Below, in pieces: positions 4,917 through 11,363 of a stretch of 11,363 nucleotides of DNA (positions are counted from its first letter, which is position 1; the number at the start of each line of letters is the position of its first letter). A program made the translations under genes and the position numbers. The notes beneath the pieces are model-generated. The model had not been told where the DNA came from. It was given only the letters and a program-made list of their open reading frames with translations, and made no database searches. Origin of the DNA: a bacterium (GTDB lineage Bacteria; Eremiobacterota; Eremiobacteria; Baltobacterales; Baltobacteraceae); NCBI GenBank assembly GCA_021782295.1, contig JAJXVC010000038.1:1-11363 (forward strand). Direction: 5' to 3'.

Positions 4917-7400
4917 CTACCCGACGACGAAGTTGACGAGCTTCCCCGGAACGTAGATGCGCTTGCGAATCTCCTTGCCGTCGAGATAGCCGCGTACCGC
5001 CGGGTCAGCCTGCGCGAGCGCGAAGGCGTCGGCCTCCGCAATCGACGGCGCGCAAGCGATGCGCGCACGCACTTTTCCGTTGACCTGCACGACCAGCGTG
5101 ATCTCATCGAGTGCAAGCGCGGCCTCTTGCGGCGCGAGCGCCGCTTCAAGATGCACCGAACGGTCGTACCCGTAACGCGACCACAGTTCGTCGGCGATAT
5201 GCGGCGCGAACGGTGCCAGCAATAGCGGCACCGCATGCACGGCATACAGCGTTGCCGGCGCATCCGGCGAGGTGCTCGCGGCGGAGGTAAGCGCATTGAT
5301 CGTTTCGTCGAGGCGCGCGATCGTCGTGTTGTAGTGAAAGCGCCGCGTAAGCGTCTCTTCGATCAACGAACGCGCCGCAAGATGCACCGCGCGCACCAGC
5401 GCCTTCTCCTCCGGGGTCGTGCAGACGGGAAGCGTTCGCACGTCGACGCTTCGCGCCCGCGCGGCGAGCGGTTCGCACGCGCGCCACACACGATTGACGA
5501 ACCGCACGCGGCCGGTGATGCCTTCATCGGTCCAGTCGCTGGTATCTTCGGGCGGCGTCACGTACAACAGAAAAAGCCGCATCGCATCGACGCCGTTTTT
5601 CTTTGCGGTCTCGTCGATGCCGACGACGTTTCCACGCGATTTCGACATTTTCTCGCCGTTGGAAAGCAGCATGCCCTGATGAAAGAGCCGCGCGAACGGT
5701 TCGTCCGATCCGCTCACCCAGCCGCAATCGTGGAAGAATTTGTAGAAAAATCGCGAGTACAACAGATGCAGCACGGCATGCTCCGAGCCGCCGATATATT
5801 GGTCGACATTCATCCACGTATCGGCGGCATCGCGCGCCCACGGTGCCGTTTCGTTGTGCGGATCGAGATAGCGCAGATAATACCACGACGATTCGAAGAA
5901 CGTATCCATCGTATCGCTCTCGCGCCGCGCCGGTGCGCCGCATTTCGGACAGGTCGTTTCGATAAACGAAGGCAGCCGCGCCAACGGCGAGCCTTCGCCG
6001 GTGATCGGCGCATCGGGCGGCAACAGAATCGGCAGTTGCTCGTCGGGAACGGGAACCTCGCCGCAAGCCTCGCAATAGACGATCGGAATCGGCGTTCCCC
6101 AATACCGTTGCCGCGAAACGAGCCAATCGCGGAGCCGATACGTGGTCGTTGCCTTGCCGATTTCGCGCCGTTGAAACTCTGAGGCGATCGCGCGGCGCGC
6201 CTCGGCGCTCGTCATTTTCGAAAATTCGCCGCTCTCGATCAGCACGCCGTCTTCGACGAAGGCCGCCTCGATCGGTGCGTCGGCGAGAACCGCACTGCCG
6301 GTCGGAATGATGACGCGCACGATCTGCAGATCGTGTTTGCGCGCAAAATCAAAATCGCGTTCGTCGTGCGCCGGCACGCCCATCACCGCGCCGGTTCCAT
6401 ATTCGGCGAGCACGTAATTGGTCACCCAGATCGGAACGCGCGCCCCGGAGAGCGGATGAATCGCATAGGCACCGGTGAAGAGCCCTTGCTTCTCCATTAA
6501 ACTCGTGCGTTCGAGTTCGGATTTTGAACGCAAGCTCTCGGTGAAGCGGTCGATCGCCGCGGCGCTCTCCGGCGCGATGAGTTCCTTGATGCGCGCGACG
6601 ACGGGGTGTTCGGGCGCAAGCGCAAGGAACGTGACGCCGTAGACGGTGTCGACGCGCGTAGTAAAGACGTCGATTCGTTCGGTCGCGCCGTCGATCGCAA
6701 ACGAAAACTGCGCGCCTTCGCTTTTCCCGATCCAATTGCGCTGCATCGTGCGGGTCCGTTCGGGCCACCCTTCGAGCCCTTCGAGCCCTTCGAGCAGCCG
6801 TTCGGCAAACTCCGTGATGCGCAGAAACCACTGCGAGAGATTGCGTCGCTGCACCGGCGTATTACAGCGCCAGCAGCAGCCGTCGATCACCTGTTCGTTG
6901 GCGAGCACCGTTGCATCTTTCGGGCACCAGTTCACCGGCGCTTCGCGCTTATAGGCGAGCCCGCGTTCGTAGAGGCGCAAGAACAACCATTGATTCCAAC
7001 GATAATATTCCGGCGTACAGGTGGCGATCTCGCGCGACCAATCGTAGCTCGTTCCCATCAATCGCAGTTGTCGCTGCATGTTGGCGATGTTGGAGAGCGT
7101 CCAAGTCGCCGGCGCGATGCCGCGCTGGATCGCCGCATTTTCCGCCGGAAGGCCGAAGGCATCCCAACCCATCGGGTGCAGCACGTTGTATCCCAACATG
7201 CGCATCGAACGCGCGATGGCATCGCCGATCGTGTAATTTTTGGCATGCCCGACGTGCAGATCGCCCGACGGGTACGGCAGCATTTCGAGTACGTAATACT
7301 TCTCGCGCTTCGCATCGGGGCGCGCTGCGGCGATGCCGTCGCGCTCCCAACGCTCGCGCCAGCGCTGCTCGATATCCTGGAAATCGTATGCTGCTGCCAT
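4917..7400 (-). CDS. leuS: Leucyl-tRNA synthetase (class I)
   Basis: LeuRS charges tRNA-Leu with leucine in the cytoplasm and hydrolyses mischarged tRNA in its CP1 editing domain. The 827-residue product is of normal bacterial length. In order it shows the catalytic HVGH (49-52) and GWDAFGLPAENAA. Next is a cysteine pair in the zinc-type insert (CCWRC, about 175-179). The editing domain (about 220-420) has FTTRVDT (246-252) and GTGAVMGVPAHDERD (335-349). DWLVSRQRYWGTPIP, a second cysteine cluster (CEAC, CPKC), SSWYYLRY and KMSKS (584-588) follow. The anticodon-binding and C-terminal domains end in GKLVNFVVG. ATG 7400 gives the canonical AYDFQDIEQRW start; an open frame to 7529 would overlap comEA. 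No Shine-Dalgarno sequence is visible, but TATGCT at 7407-7412 is placed as for a leaderless transcript. No T-box or leader peptide was found in the short upstream gap. Confidence 0.97.
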   Translation of the reverse strand: MAAAYDFQDIEQRWRERWERDGIAAARPDAKREKYYVLEMLPYPSGDLHVGHAKNYTIGDAIARSMRMLGYNVLHPMGWDAFGLPAENAAIQRGIAPATWTLSNIANMQRQLRLMGTSYDWSREIATCTPEYYRWNQWLFLRLYERGLAYKREAPVNWCPKDATVLANEQVIDGCCWRCNTPVQRRNLSQWFLRITEFAERLLEGLEGLEGWPERTRTMQRNWIGKSEGAQFSFAIDGATERIDVFTTRVDTVYGVTFLALAPEHPVVARIKELIAPESAAAIDRFTESLRSKSELERTSLMEKQGLFTGAYAIHPLSGARVPIWVTNYVLAEYGTGAVMGVPAHDERDFDFARKHDLQIVRVIIPTGSAVLADAPIEAAFVEDGVLIESGEFSKMTSAEARRAIASEFQRREIGKATTTYRLRDWLVSRQRYWGTPIPIVYCEACGEVPVPDEQLPILLPPDAPITGEGSPLARLPSFIETTCPKCGAPARRESDTMDTFFESSWYYLRYLDPHNETAPWARDAADTWMNVDQYIGGSEHAVLHLLYSRFFYKFFHDCGWVSGSDEPFARLFHQGMLLSNGEKMSKSRGNVVGIDETAKKNGVDAMRLFLLYVTPPEDTSDWTDEGITGRVRFVNRVWRACEPLAARARSVDVRTLPVCTTPEEKALVRAVHLAARSLIEETLTRRFHYNTTIARLDETINALTSAASTSPDAPATLYAVHAVPLLLAPFAPHIADELWSRYGYDRSVHLEAALAPQEAALALDEITLVVQVNGKVRARIACAPSIAEADAFALAQADPAVRGYLDGKEIRKRIYVPGKLVNFVVG
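6769..6795 (-). repeat. Nine-base triplet tandem repeat inside leuS
   Basis: CCTTCGAGC (plus-strand sense) occurs three times in a row without mismatch. In LeuRS it encodes Leu-Glu-Gly-type steps within LLEGLEGLEGWPERT, just before the editing domain. The repeat keeps the frame, and the family is variable here, so it is probably a tolerated slippage product. Confidence 0.7.
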
Positions 7401-7406
7401 TTGGAT

Positions 7407-7412
7407 AGCATA
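7407..7412 (-). promoter_or_regulatory. Possible -10 element of leuS (leaderless start)
   Basis: TATGCT (read on the minus strand, 7412 to 7407) ends six bases before the leuS ATG, so initiation seven bases downstream would fall on the A of the start codon. No clear -35 box was found, and no ribosome binding site lies before the ATG. The match is 4 of 6 to the common -10 hexamer. Confidence 0.25.
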
Positions 7413-7488
7413 CGCAACGAAGGCAAGCCCGCCCACCGCAGGGGTCGCAACGCGCTTTCCTGAGCCTCGTTTCGCGTGAAGGATCGGC

Positions 7489-8112
7489 ATGAAACGATGG
7501 CTCGCCCTTCCCGCCGCGGCACTCCTCATCGCGCTGCTTGCCTTTCACCGCGCCCCGACGCCGCTGGTCGTCGCCCCGGTGAGTGCCGGGCACTCGCAGG
7601 TGCATCGGGCACCGCGGGGGAGCGCGAAGCGTCGCAACGCGCCGAGCCCGGCGATGCTGCTCGTCGACGTCGCCGGTGCAGTCGCGCGCCCCGGCCTCTA
7701 TCGCTTCCCTCAGGGGAAACGGGCAGAGGCCGCAATTGCCGCTGCCGGTGGTCCCCGCATCGGCGCCGACCTCGACCGCGTCGATCTTGCCGCACTCCTC
7801 GTCGACGGCGAGGAGGTACTCGTGCCCAAGATCGGGGCGCCGAGGCGGCTTCGCAATACGTTGCGCATACCGCGAACGAAGAAAAGCAAGCGCACGAAGA
7901 AGGGTGCGGCGCTCCTCGGAGCCCGCGTCGACCTCAACGCTGCCGCGCCGAGTACCCTCGCCGAAGTGCCGGGAATCGGCCCGATTCTCGCCGAGCGAAT
8001 CGTCGCCGTCCGGCGGCGCGACGGCCCATTCGATGCGCTCGACCAACTCCTTGACGTCGCCGGAATGAGCCCCTCCCGCCTCGAGCAGGCGCGGCCTTAC
8101 CTTCGCGTCTAG
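7489..8112 (+). CDS. comEA: ComEA competence DNA receptor (SLBB + helix-hairpin-helix)
   Basis: ComEA binds incoming double-stranded DNA at the outer face of the membrane and hands it to ComEC. The 207-residue protein has a basic N-terminus and one hydrophobic segment (about 5-19), acting as anchor or uncleaved signal. It then has an SLBB-type domain (about 56-114: LLVDVAGAVARPGLYRF ... DGEEVLVPK) and a double helix-hairpin-helix DNA-binding domain (about 145-207) with VDLNAAAPSTLAEVPGIG and ILAERIVAVR. The linker at 117-139 is strongly basic (RRLRNTLRIPRTKKSKRTKK), which may add non-specific DNA affinity. ATG 7489 has AAGGA five bases upstream. It is divergent from leuS with an 88-bp gap and about 3.9 kb from comEC, rather than directly upstream of it as in the classic comE operon. 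Confidence 0.93.
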   Translation: MKRWLALPAAALLIALLAFHRAPTPLVVAPVSAGHSQVHRAPRGSAKRRNAPSPAMLLVDVAGAVARPGLYRFPQGKRAEAAIAAAGGPRIGADLDRVDLAALLVDGEEVLVPKIGAPRRLRNTLRIPRTKKSKRTKKGAALLGARVDLNAAAPSTLAEVPGIGPILAERIVAVRRRDGPFDALDQLLDVAGMSPSRLEQARPYLRV

Positions 8113-8114
8113 TC

Positions 8115-8140
8115 TGAACTTCCGAGCTGCGGAAAGGTCA
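8115..8140. promoter_or_regulatory. Inverted repeat between comEA and acyl-CoA ligase
   Basis: TTCCG-AGCTG-CGGAA (8120-8134) is a perfect 5-bp inverted repeat with a 5-base centre. Partly matching flanks (TGA on the left, TCA on the right) could extend the hairpin to about nine pairs with a mismatch and a bulge. It begins three bases after the comEA stop and lies 34 bases before the ligase start. No T-run follows, so it could be a weak terminator for comEA or an operator for the ligase. Confidence 0.3.
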
Positions 8141-8173
8141 GAGGCGCCGGAGCGGGCAAAAAACCTCGTCACG

Positions 8174-9973
8174 ATGATCGATTGGATGTCGGAGCGCGAG
8201 ACGCTTCCAGAACTCATTACTCGCGTGCTTGCAGAACCGCGCGACCGTGCCGTAGCAGAACGCAAGGGCGACGCTTGGGTCGATATATCGAGTACCGCGC
8301 TGCTCGAACGAGCGAAAAATATCGCCTGCGCCATTCGTGCGGCAGGCATTCAAGCAGGCGACCGCATCGCACTGATCGGGCACAATTCGGTCGACTGGAT
8401 CGCAACGAGTTTCGGCATCCTCATGAGCGGCTGCATCGTCGTTCCAATCTATCCGACGCAGGCCGGCGACATCACCGCGTATATTCTCAAACATTCGGAG
8501 GCGAAGTTACTTTTCGTCGACACCGAAACGACGCTGCAAACGCTCGGAGCGGCGATCCCCGTCTTACCGCGTGCCGTGGTTTTCGACTCGAAGGGCCCCT
8601 TCGCGCTCGCTGAATTCGAGCGCAGCGGCGCGAACGTCCGCGCTACCGACCCTTCGCTTCCGACGCCGTATTATGCGTCGCTCTCCGCCGACGATCTGGC
8701 GATTCTCATCTATACGAGCGGCACGACCGGAAACCCCAAAGGCGTGATGCTTTCGCACGACAACATCGCCTTCGATGCAAAATCGTCATTGTACGGTGCT
8801 TTTGCCGTGCTAACGCGGGAAGATCGCGTGATTTCGGTGTTGCCGTTTTCGCATATCTACGAACAAACGATGATGTTCATTTACTTCCTTGCGAAACCGA
8901 CGTACTTCGTTTGCCACGACGCCAACGACCTCATCGGCGATCTGCTTTATTCGCGGCCGAATTACATGACGTGCGTGCCGCGCATCTTCGACCGCGTCCT
9001 CGCCGGTATCAACGGAAACGCTCTGCGCGCGGGCGGCTTCCAAGCGCGTTTGGTTCCCTGGGCGCTGCGCACCGCTCGACATTGGGCGCGGGCGAAAACT
9101 TTCGGCGGCTCAAACCCTCTGCTCTCTGCGCAATACGCCGTCGCCAAACGTTTGGTACTCGATAAAGTGCGCGAGCATCTCGGCCTCGATGCGGTGAAAT
9201 TTTTCAGCAGCGGCAGCGCGGCGCTGCATGTCGACGTGGCGATGACCTATTTAGGGCTCGGCATGCCGATCATGCAAGGCTACGGCCTCACCGAAACTTC
9301 GCCGGTCATCACCGTCAATTATCCGGAAAAGAATAAGTACGGGAGCGTCGGGGCGGTTATCCCAGGCGTCGACGTAAAAATCGCCGCCGACGGCGAGATT
9401 CTCACCCGCGGGCGGAACGTGATGCATGGCTACTATCACGACCCCGAGGCGACCCAAAACGTCTTTACCGACGGATGGTTTCACACCGGTGACATCGGCG
9501 AGGTCGACGAGAACGGCTACCTCACCATCACCGATCGGAAAAAAGAAGTCTTCAAGACGGCGACCGGTAAGTTCGTTGCGCCGGCGCGCGTTGAGAGCGC
9601 GATCAAACGCTCGATGTTCGTGGCGCAAGCGATGGTCTTCGGCGACGGCCGCCCCTATCCGGGCGCACTGGTCTGCCCGAACTGGGAGAACCTGCGCGCC
9701 GAACTCACTCTCCCCGCCGACGCTACCATCGACGAACTTGCGAAACGCAGCGACGTACGCGACTTTTTCGCCGCCGAGGTACGCAAGCGCACCGCCGATT
9801 TGGGAAGCTTCGAACAAATTCGGCGAGCGGTCATCATTCCGCGCGAATTCAGCATTGAATCGGGCGAACTCTCCCCGTCGATGAAGGTGAAACGGCGCGT
9901 TGTCGAATCTCGCTATGCCGGGGCAATCGACGAATTCTATCGTAGCGATCCAAAAATCCAATCGGTTGCATAG
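8174..9973 (+). CDS. Long-chain fatty acid-CoA ligase (AMP-dependent synthetase)
   Basis: The enzyme activates a fatty acid to an acyl-adenylate with ATP and transfers it to coenzyme A, feeding beta-oxidation or lipid synthesis. The 599-residue length is normal for the FadD15/ACSL-like branch. It shows the P-loop YTSGTTGNPKG (180-190) and PFSHIYEQTM (224-233). The adenine-site motif YGLTETSP (370-377), WFHTGD (435-440) with Asp440 for the ribose, and hinge DRKKE (454-458) follow. ELSPSMKVKRR at 565-575 holds the probable catalytic lysine (Lys571 or Lys573). There is no signal peptide or membrane segment. The start is uncertain: ATG 8174 and ATG 8186 both lack a strong ribosome binding site. 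The peptidase gene follows after 27 bases and may be co-transcribed, though no functional link is evident. The long-chain preference is inferred from family resemblance. Confidence 0.92.
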   Translation: MIDWMSERETLPELITRVLAEPRDRAVAERKGDAWVDISSTALLERAKNIACAIRAAGIQAGDRIALIGHNSVDWIATSFGILMSGCIVVPIYPTQAGDITAYILKHSEAKLLFVDTETTLQTLGAAIPVLPRAVVFDSKGPFALAEFERSGANVRATDPSLPTPYYASLSADDLAILIYTSGTTGNPKGVMLSHDNIAFDAKSSLYGAFAVLTREDRVISVLPFSHIYEQTMMFIYFLAKPTYFVCHDANDLIGDLLYSRPNYMTCVPRIFDRVLAGINGNALRAGGFQARLVPWALRTARHWARAKTFGGSNPLLSAQYAVAKRLVLDKVREHLGLDAVKFFSSGSAALHVDVAMTYLGLGMPIMQGYGLTETSPVITVNYPEKNKYGSVGAVIPGVDVKIAADGEILTRGRNVMHGYYHDPEATQNVFTDGWFHTGDIGEVDENGYLTITDRKKEVFKTATGKFVAPARVESAIKRSMFVAQAMVFGDGRPYPGALVCPNWENLRAELTLPADATIDELAKRSDVRDFFAAEVRKRTADLGSFEQIRRAVIIPREFSIESGELSPSMKVKRRVVESRYAGAIDEFYRSDPKIQSVA

Positions 9974-10000
9974 CCCGACCCACGAGGCTGTAGGAGGAAT

Positions 10001-11363
10001 ATGTTGAGAAATACTCGCTTGCTTGCGGGCGCCGTCGCGCTTGCGATCTCGCTCCCGGTCGCCGGCATGGCTGCGCCGACAAAAGCACCGCCGAAAAGAC
10101 CGCCGATGCGCGTACCTGCGCGCTTCCCCGATTCCGTCACCCACGGAAGCGTCGTCGTTCACGGACAGACGATTCATTACACGGCGCGCGCCGGCACGAT
10201 CACGCTGCATAATGAAGCGAACCAGCCGACCGCACGCATTTTCTACGTCGCGTATACGAAGGACGGTGCGCAGCCGAACAACCGGCCGGTCACCTTCTTC
10301 TATAACGGCGGCCCCGGCAGCTCGACGATGTGGCTGCATATGGGCTCCTTCGGCCCCGTTCGCGTGATATCGGGCAGCGGGACGCTTACCGGCCCGCCGC
10401 CCTATCGCATCGTTCCCAACGGCTATACCCTCCTCGATAAGACCGATGAAGTCTTTATCGATATGCCCGATAGCGGTTTCGGCCGCATTATCGGCGCCGG
10501 GAAGCCGAAGATGTTCTTCGGCGTCGACCAAGATGCGCGCGCCTTCGCACAGTTCGTGCAGAATTATCTCGGGAAATTCGGTCGATGGAACTCGCCGAAA
10601 TATCTCTTCGGCGAAAGCTACGGCACCACGCGCGATGCAGCTCTCGCAGCCGATCTCCAACAAGATGGTGTCGGCCTCAACGGCGTCGTTTTTCAATCAT
10701 CGATTCTGAACTTCAATCTCGATTGGAGCGTCAACTTCGGCTACGTTCCGGCGGCGGTCGGCGGCGGCGACTGGGGCTTCGTCCTCTATTTCCCCACCGA
10801 GGCGGCGACGGCGTGGTACCACCACACGGTTCCCAATCGCCCCGCGCACCTGCGCCCGTTCTTGGCGCGCGTGCAGCGTTTTGCGATGGGCCCCTACCTT
10901 ACCGCGCTCGCTCAAGGCGATGCATTACCGCAATCGCAAAAAATGGCGATCGCTCAGAAAATCCACGAATACACCGGCCTTTCGCTGCAGTATATCCTCA
11001 ACGCCAATCTGCGCATTCCGTACGGTCGCTTCGAGAACCAACTGCTGCGCAATAGCGGGAAGATCGTCGGGCGATTGGATTCGCGCTACGAAACCACCAC
11101 GATCGACGGCAACCAAGCCTCGGCACCGTGGGATCCCACCGACGCGGCGATCGACGATCCGTTTACGGCGGCGGTCAATCAGTATTTGCGCGAAACGCTC
11201 AAATACAATCCGCCGATTCCCTATCGCAGCAGCGTCTACAGTATCATCGCCAAGAACGGCGGCTGGAACTGGAAGCATAACGGCATGCAGCCGACCAACG
11301 TGGCGCCCGATATCGCCTTCGCGATGACGAACGAACCGAGTATGAAGGTCTTCGTGGCGATGG
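10001..11363 (+). CDS. Secreted S10 serine carboxypeptidase-like peptidase (3' end outside window)
   Basis: S10 peptidases are alpha/beta-hydrolase-fold carboxypeptidases; bacterial members are usually exported. The 454 residues present start with a signal peptide (MLRNTRLLAGAVALAISLPV, likely cut after AGMA near residue 24), then a proline/lysine-rich linker. FFYNGGPGSS (99-108) is the oxyanion-hole motif. LFGESYGTTR (202-211) carries the nucleophile Ser206. The catalytic Asp and His would lie beyond the right edge, so completeness cannot be judged. AGGAGG at 9992-9997 is a strong ribosome binding site only three bases from ATG 10001 but six from TTG 10004; the true start may be either, differing by one residue. 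The gene sits 27 bases after the ligase, so read-through transcription is possible. An esterase or acyltransferase activity is an alternative seen in parts of this family. Confidence 0.9.
   Translation, partial: MLRNTRLLAGAVALAISLPVAGMAAPTKAPPKRPPMRVPARFPDSVTHGSVVVHGQTIHYTARAGTITLHNEANQPTARIFYVAYTKDGAQPNNRPVTFFYNGGPGSSTMWLHMGSFGPVRVISGSGTLTGPPPYRIVPNGYTLLDKTDEVFIDMPDSGFGRIIGAGKPKMFFGVDQDARAFAQFVQNYLGKFGRWNSPKYLFGESYGTTRDAALAADLQQDGVGLNGVVFQSSILNFNLDWSVNFGYVPAAVGGGDWGFVLYFPTEAATAWYHHTVPNRPAHLRPFLARVQRFAMGPYLTALAQGDALPQSQKMAIAQKIHEYTGLSLQYILNANLRIPYGRFENQLLRNSGKIVGRLDSRYETTTIDGNQASAPWDPTDAAIDDPFTAAVNQYLRETLKYNPPIPYRSSVYSIIAKNGGWNWKHNGMQPTNVAPDIAFAMTNEPSMKVFVAM

Noticed and set aside
7401..7488. 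T-box, riboswitch or leader peptide for leuS
   Set aside because: Only 88 bases are available and shared with the comEA promoter; no run of Leu codons, T-box motif or anti-terminator fold was seen.
7401..7529. Longer N-terminus for LeuRS
   Set aside because: It would overlap the comEA start, and the family begins close to the AYDFQDIEQRW motif.
6949..8349. Open frame of 466 codons on the minus strand
   Set aside because: It overlaps leuS in another frame and the whole of comEA on the other strand; its composition is Arg-rich and shows no domain.
9251..10696. Open frame of 481 codons on the minus strand
   Set aside because: It lies opposite the acyl-CoA ligase and peptidase genes, whose motifs are clear; its sequence is low in recognisable motifs. 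It is a product of GC-rich codon usage.

Overview
This is a GC-rich bacterial chromosomal window with dense coding and eight protein genes, two of them partial or without a clear family. The gene content (ComEA/ComEC DNA uptake, bacterial-type LeuRS, an acyl-CoA ligase, a secreted S10 peptidase, and a PAS-like stand-alone domain beside a STAND/LuxR-type ATPase) would fit a soil-type bacterium such as Candidatus Eremiobacterota or a relative. That placement is inference from memory of similar gene sets, with no marker gene to prove it.

Layout: (1) 1-836 (-), the N-terminal part of a regulator-type ATPase running off the left edge. (2) 926-1276 (+), a 116-residue PAS-like protein transcribed divergently from it; the 89-bp gap holds two inverted repeats. 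(3) 1273-3579 (-), ComEC, whose stop codon overlaps that of gene 2. (4) 3644-4567 (+), a GalE-like sugar-nucleotide epimerase. (5) 4568-4916, a 349-bp non-coding gap between two convergent genes, filled with duplicated and inverted hairpin repeats. (6) 4917-7400 (-), leucyl-tRNA synthetase. (7) 7489-8112 (+), ComEA. (8) 8174-9973 (+), a long-chain fatty acid-CoA ligase. (9) 10001-end (+), a secreted S10 serine peptidase cut off by the right edge.

How the genes relate: ComEA (DNA receptor) and ComEC (membrane channel with a metallo-beta-lactamase-fold nuclease) are two parts of one natural-transformation machine, although they lie about 4 kb apart on opposite strands with the epimerase and leuS between them. 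The strand changes at nearly every gene, so most are probably single-gene transcripts; only comEA, the acyl-CoA ligase and the peptidase run in the same direction. The left-hand ATPase and the PAS-like protein may form a divergent regulatory pair.

No RNA gene, CRISPR array, insertion sequence or prophage gene was seen. The most unusual structure is the composite repeat region at 4568-4916. I found no convincing undescribed multi-gene system; the rest of the window is mainly ordinary chromosome.
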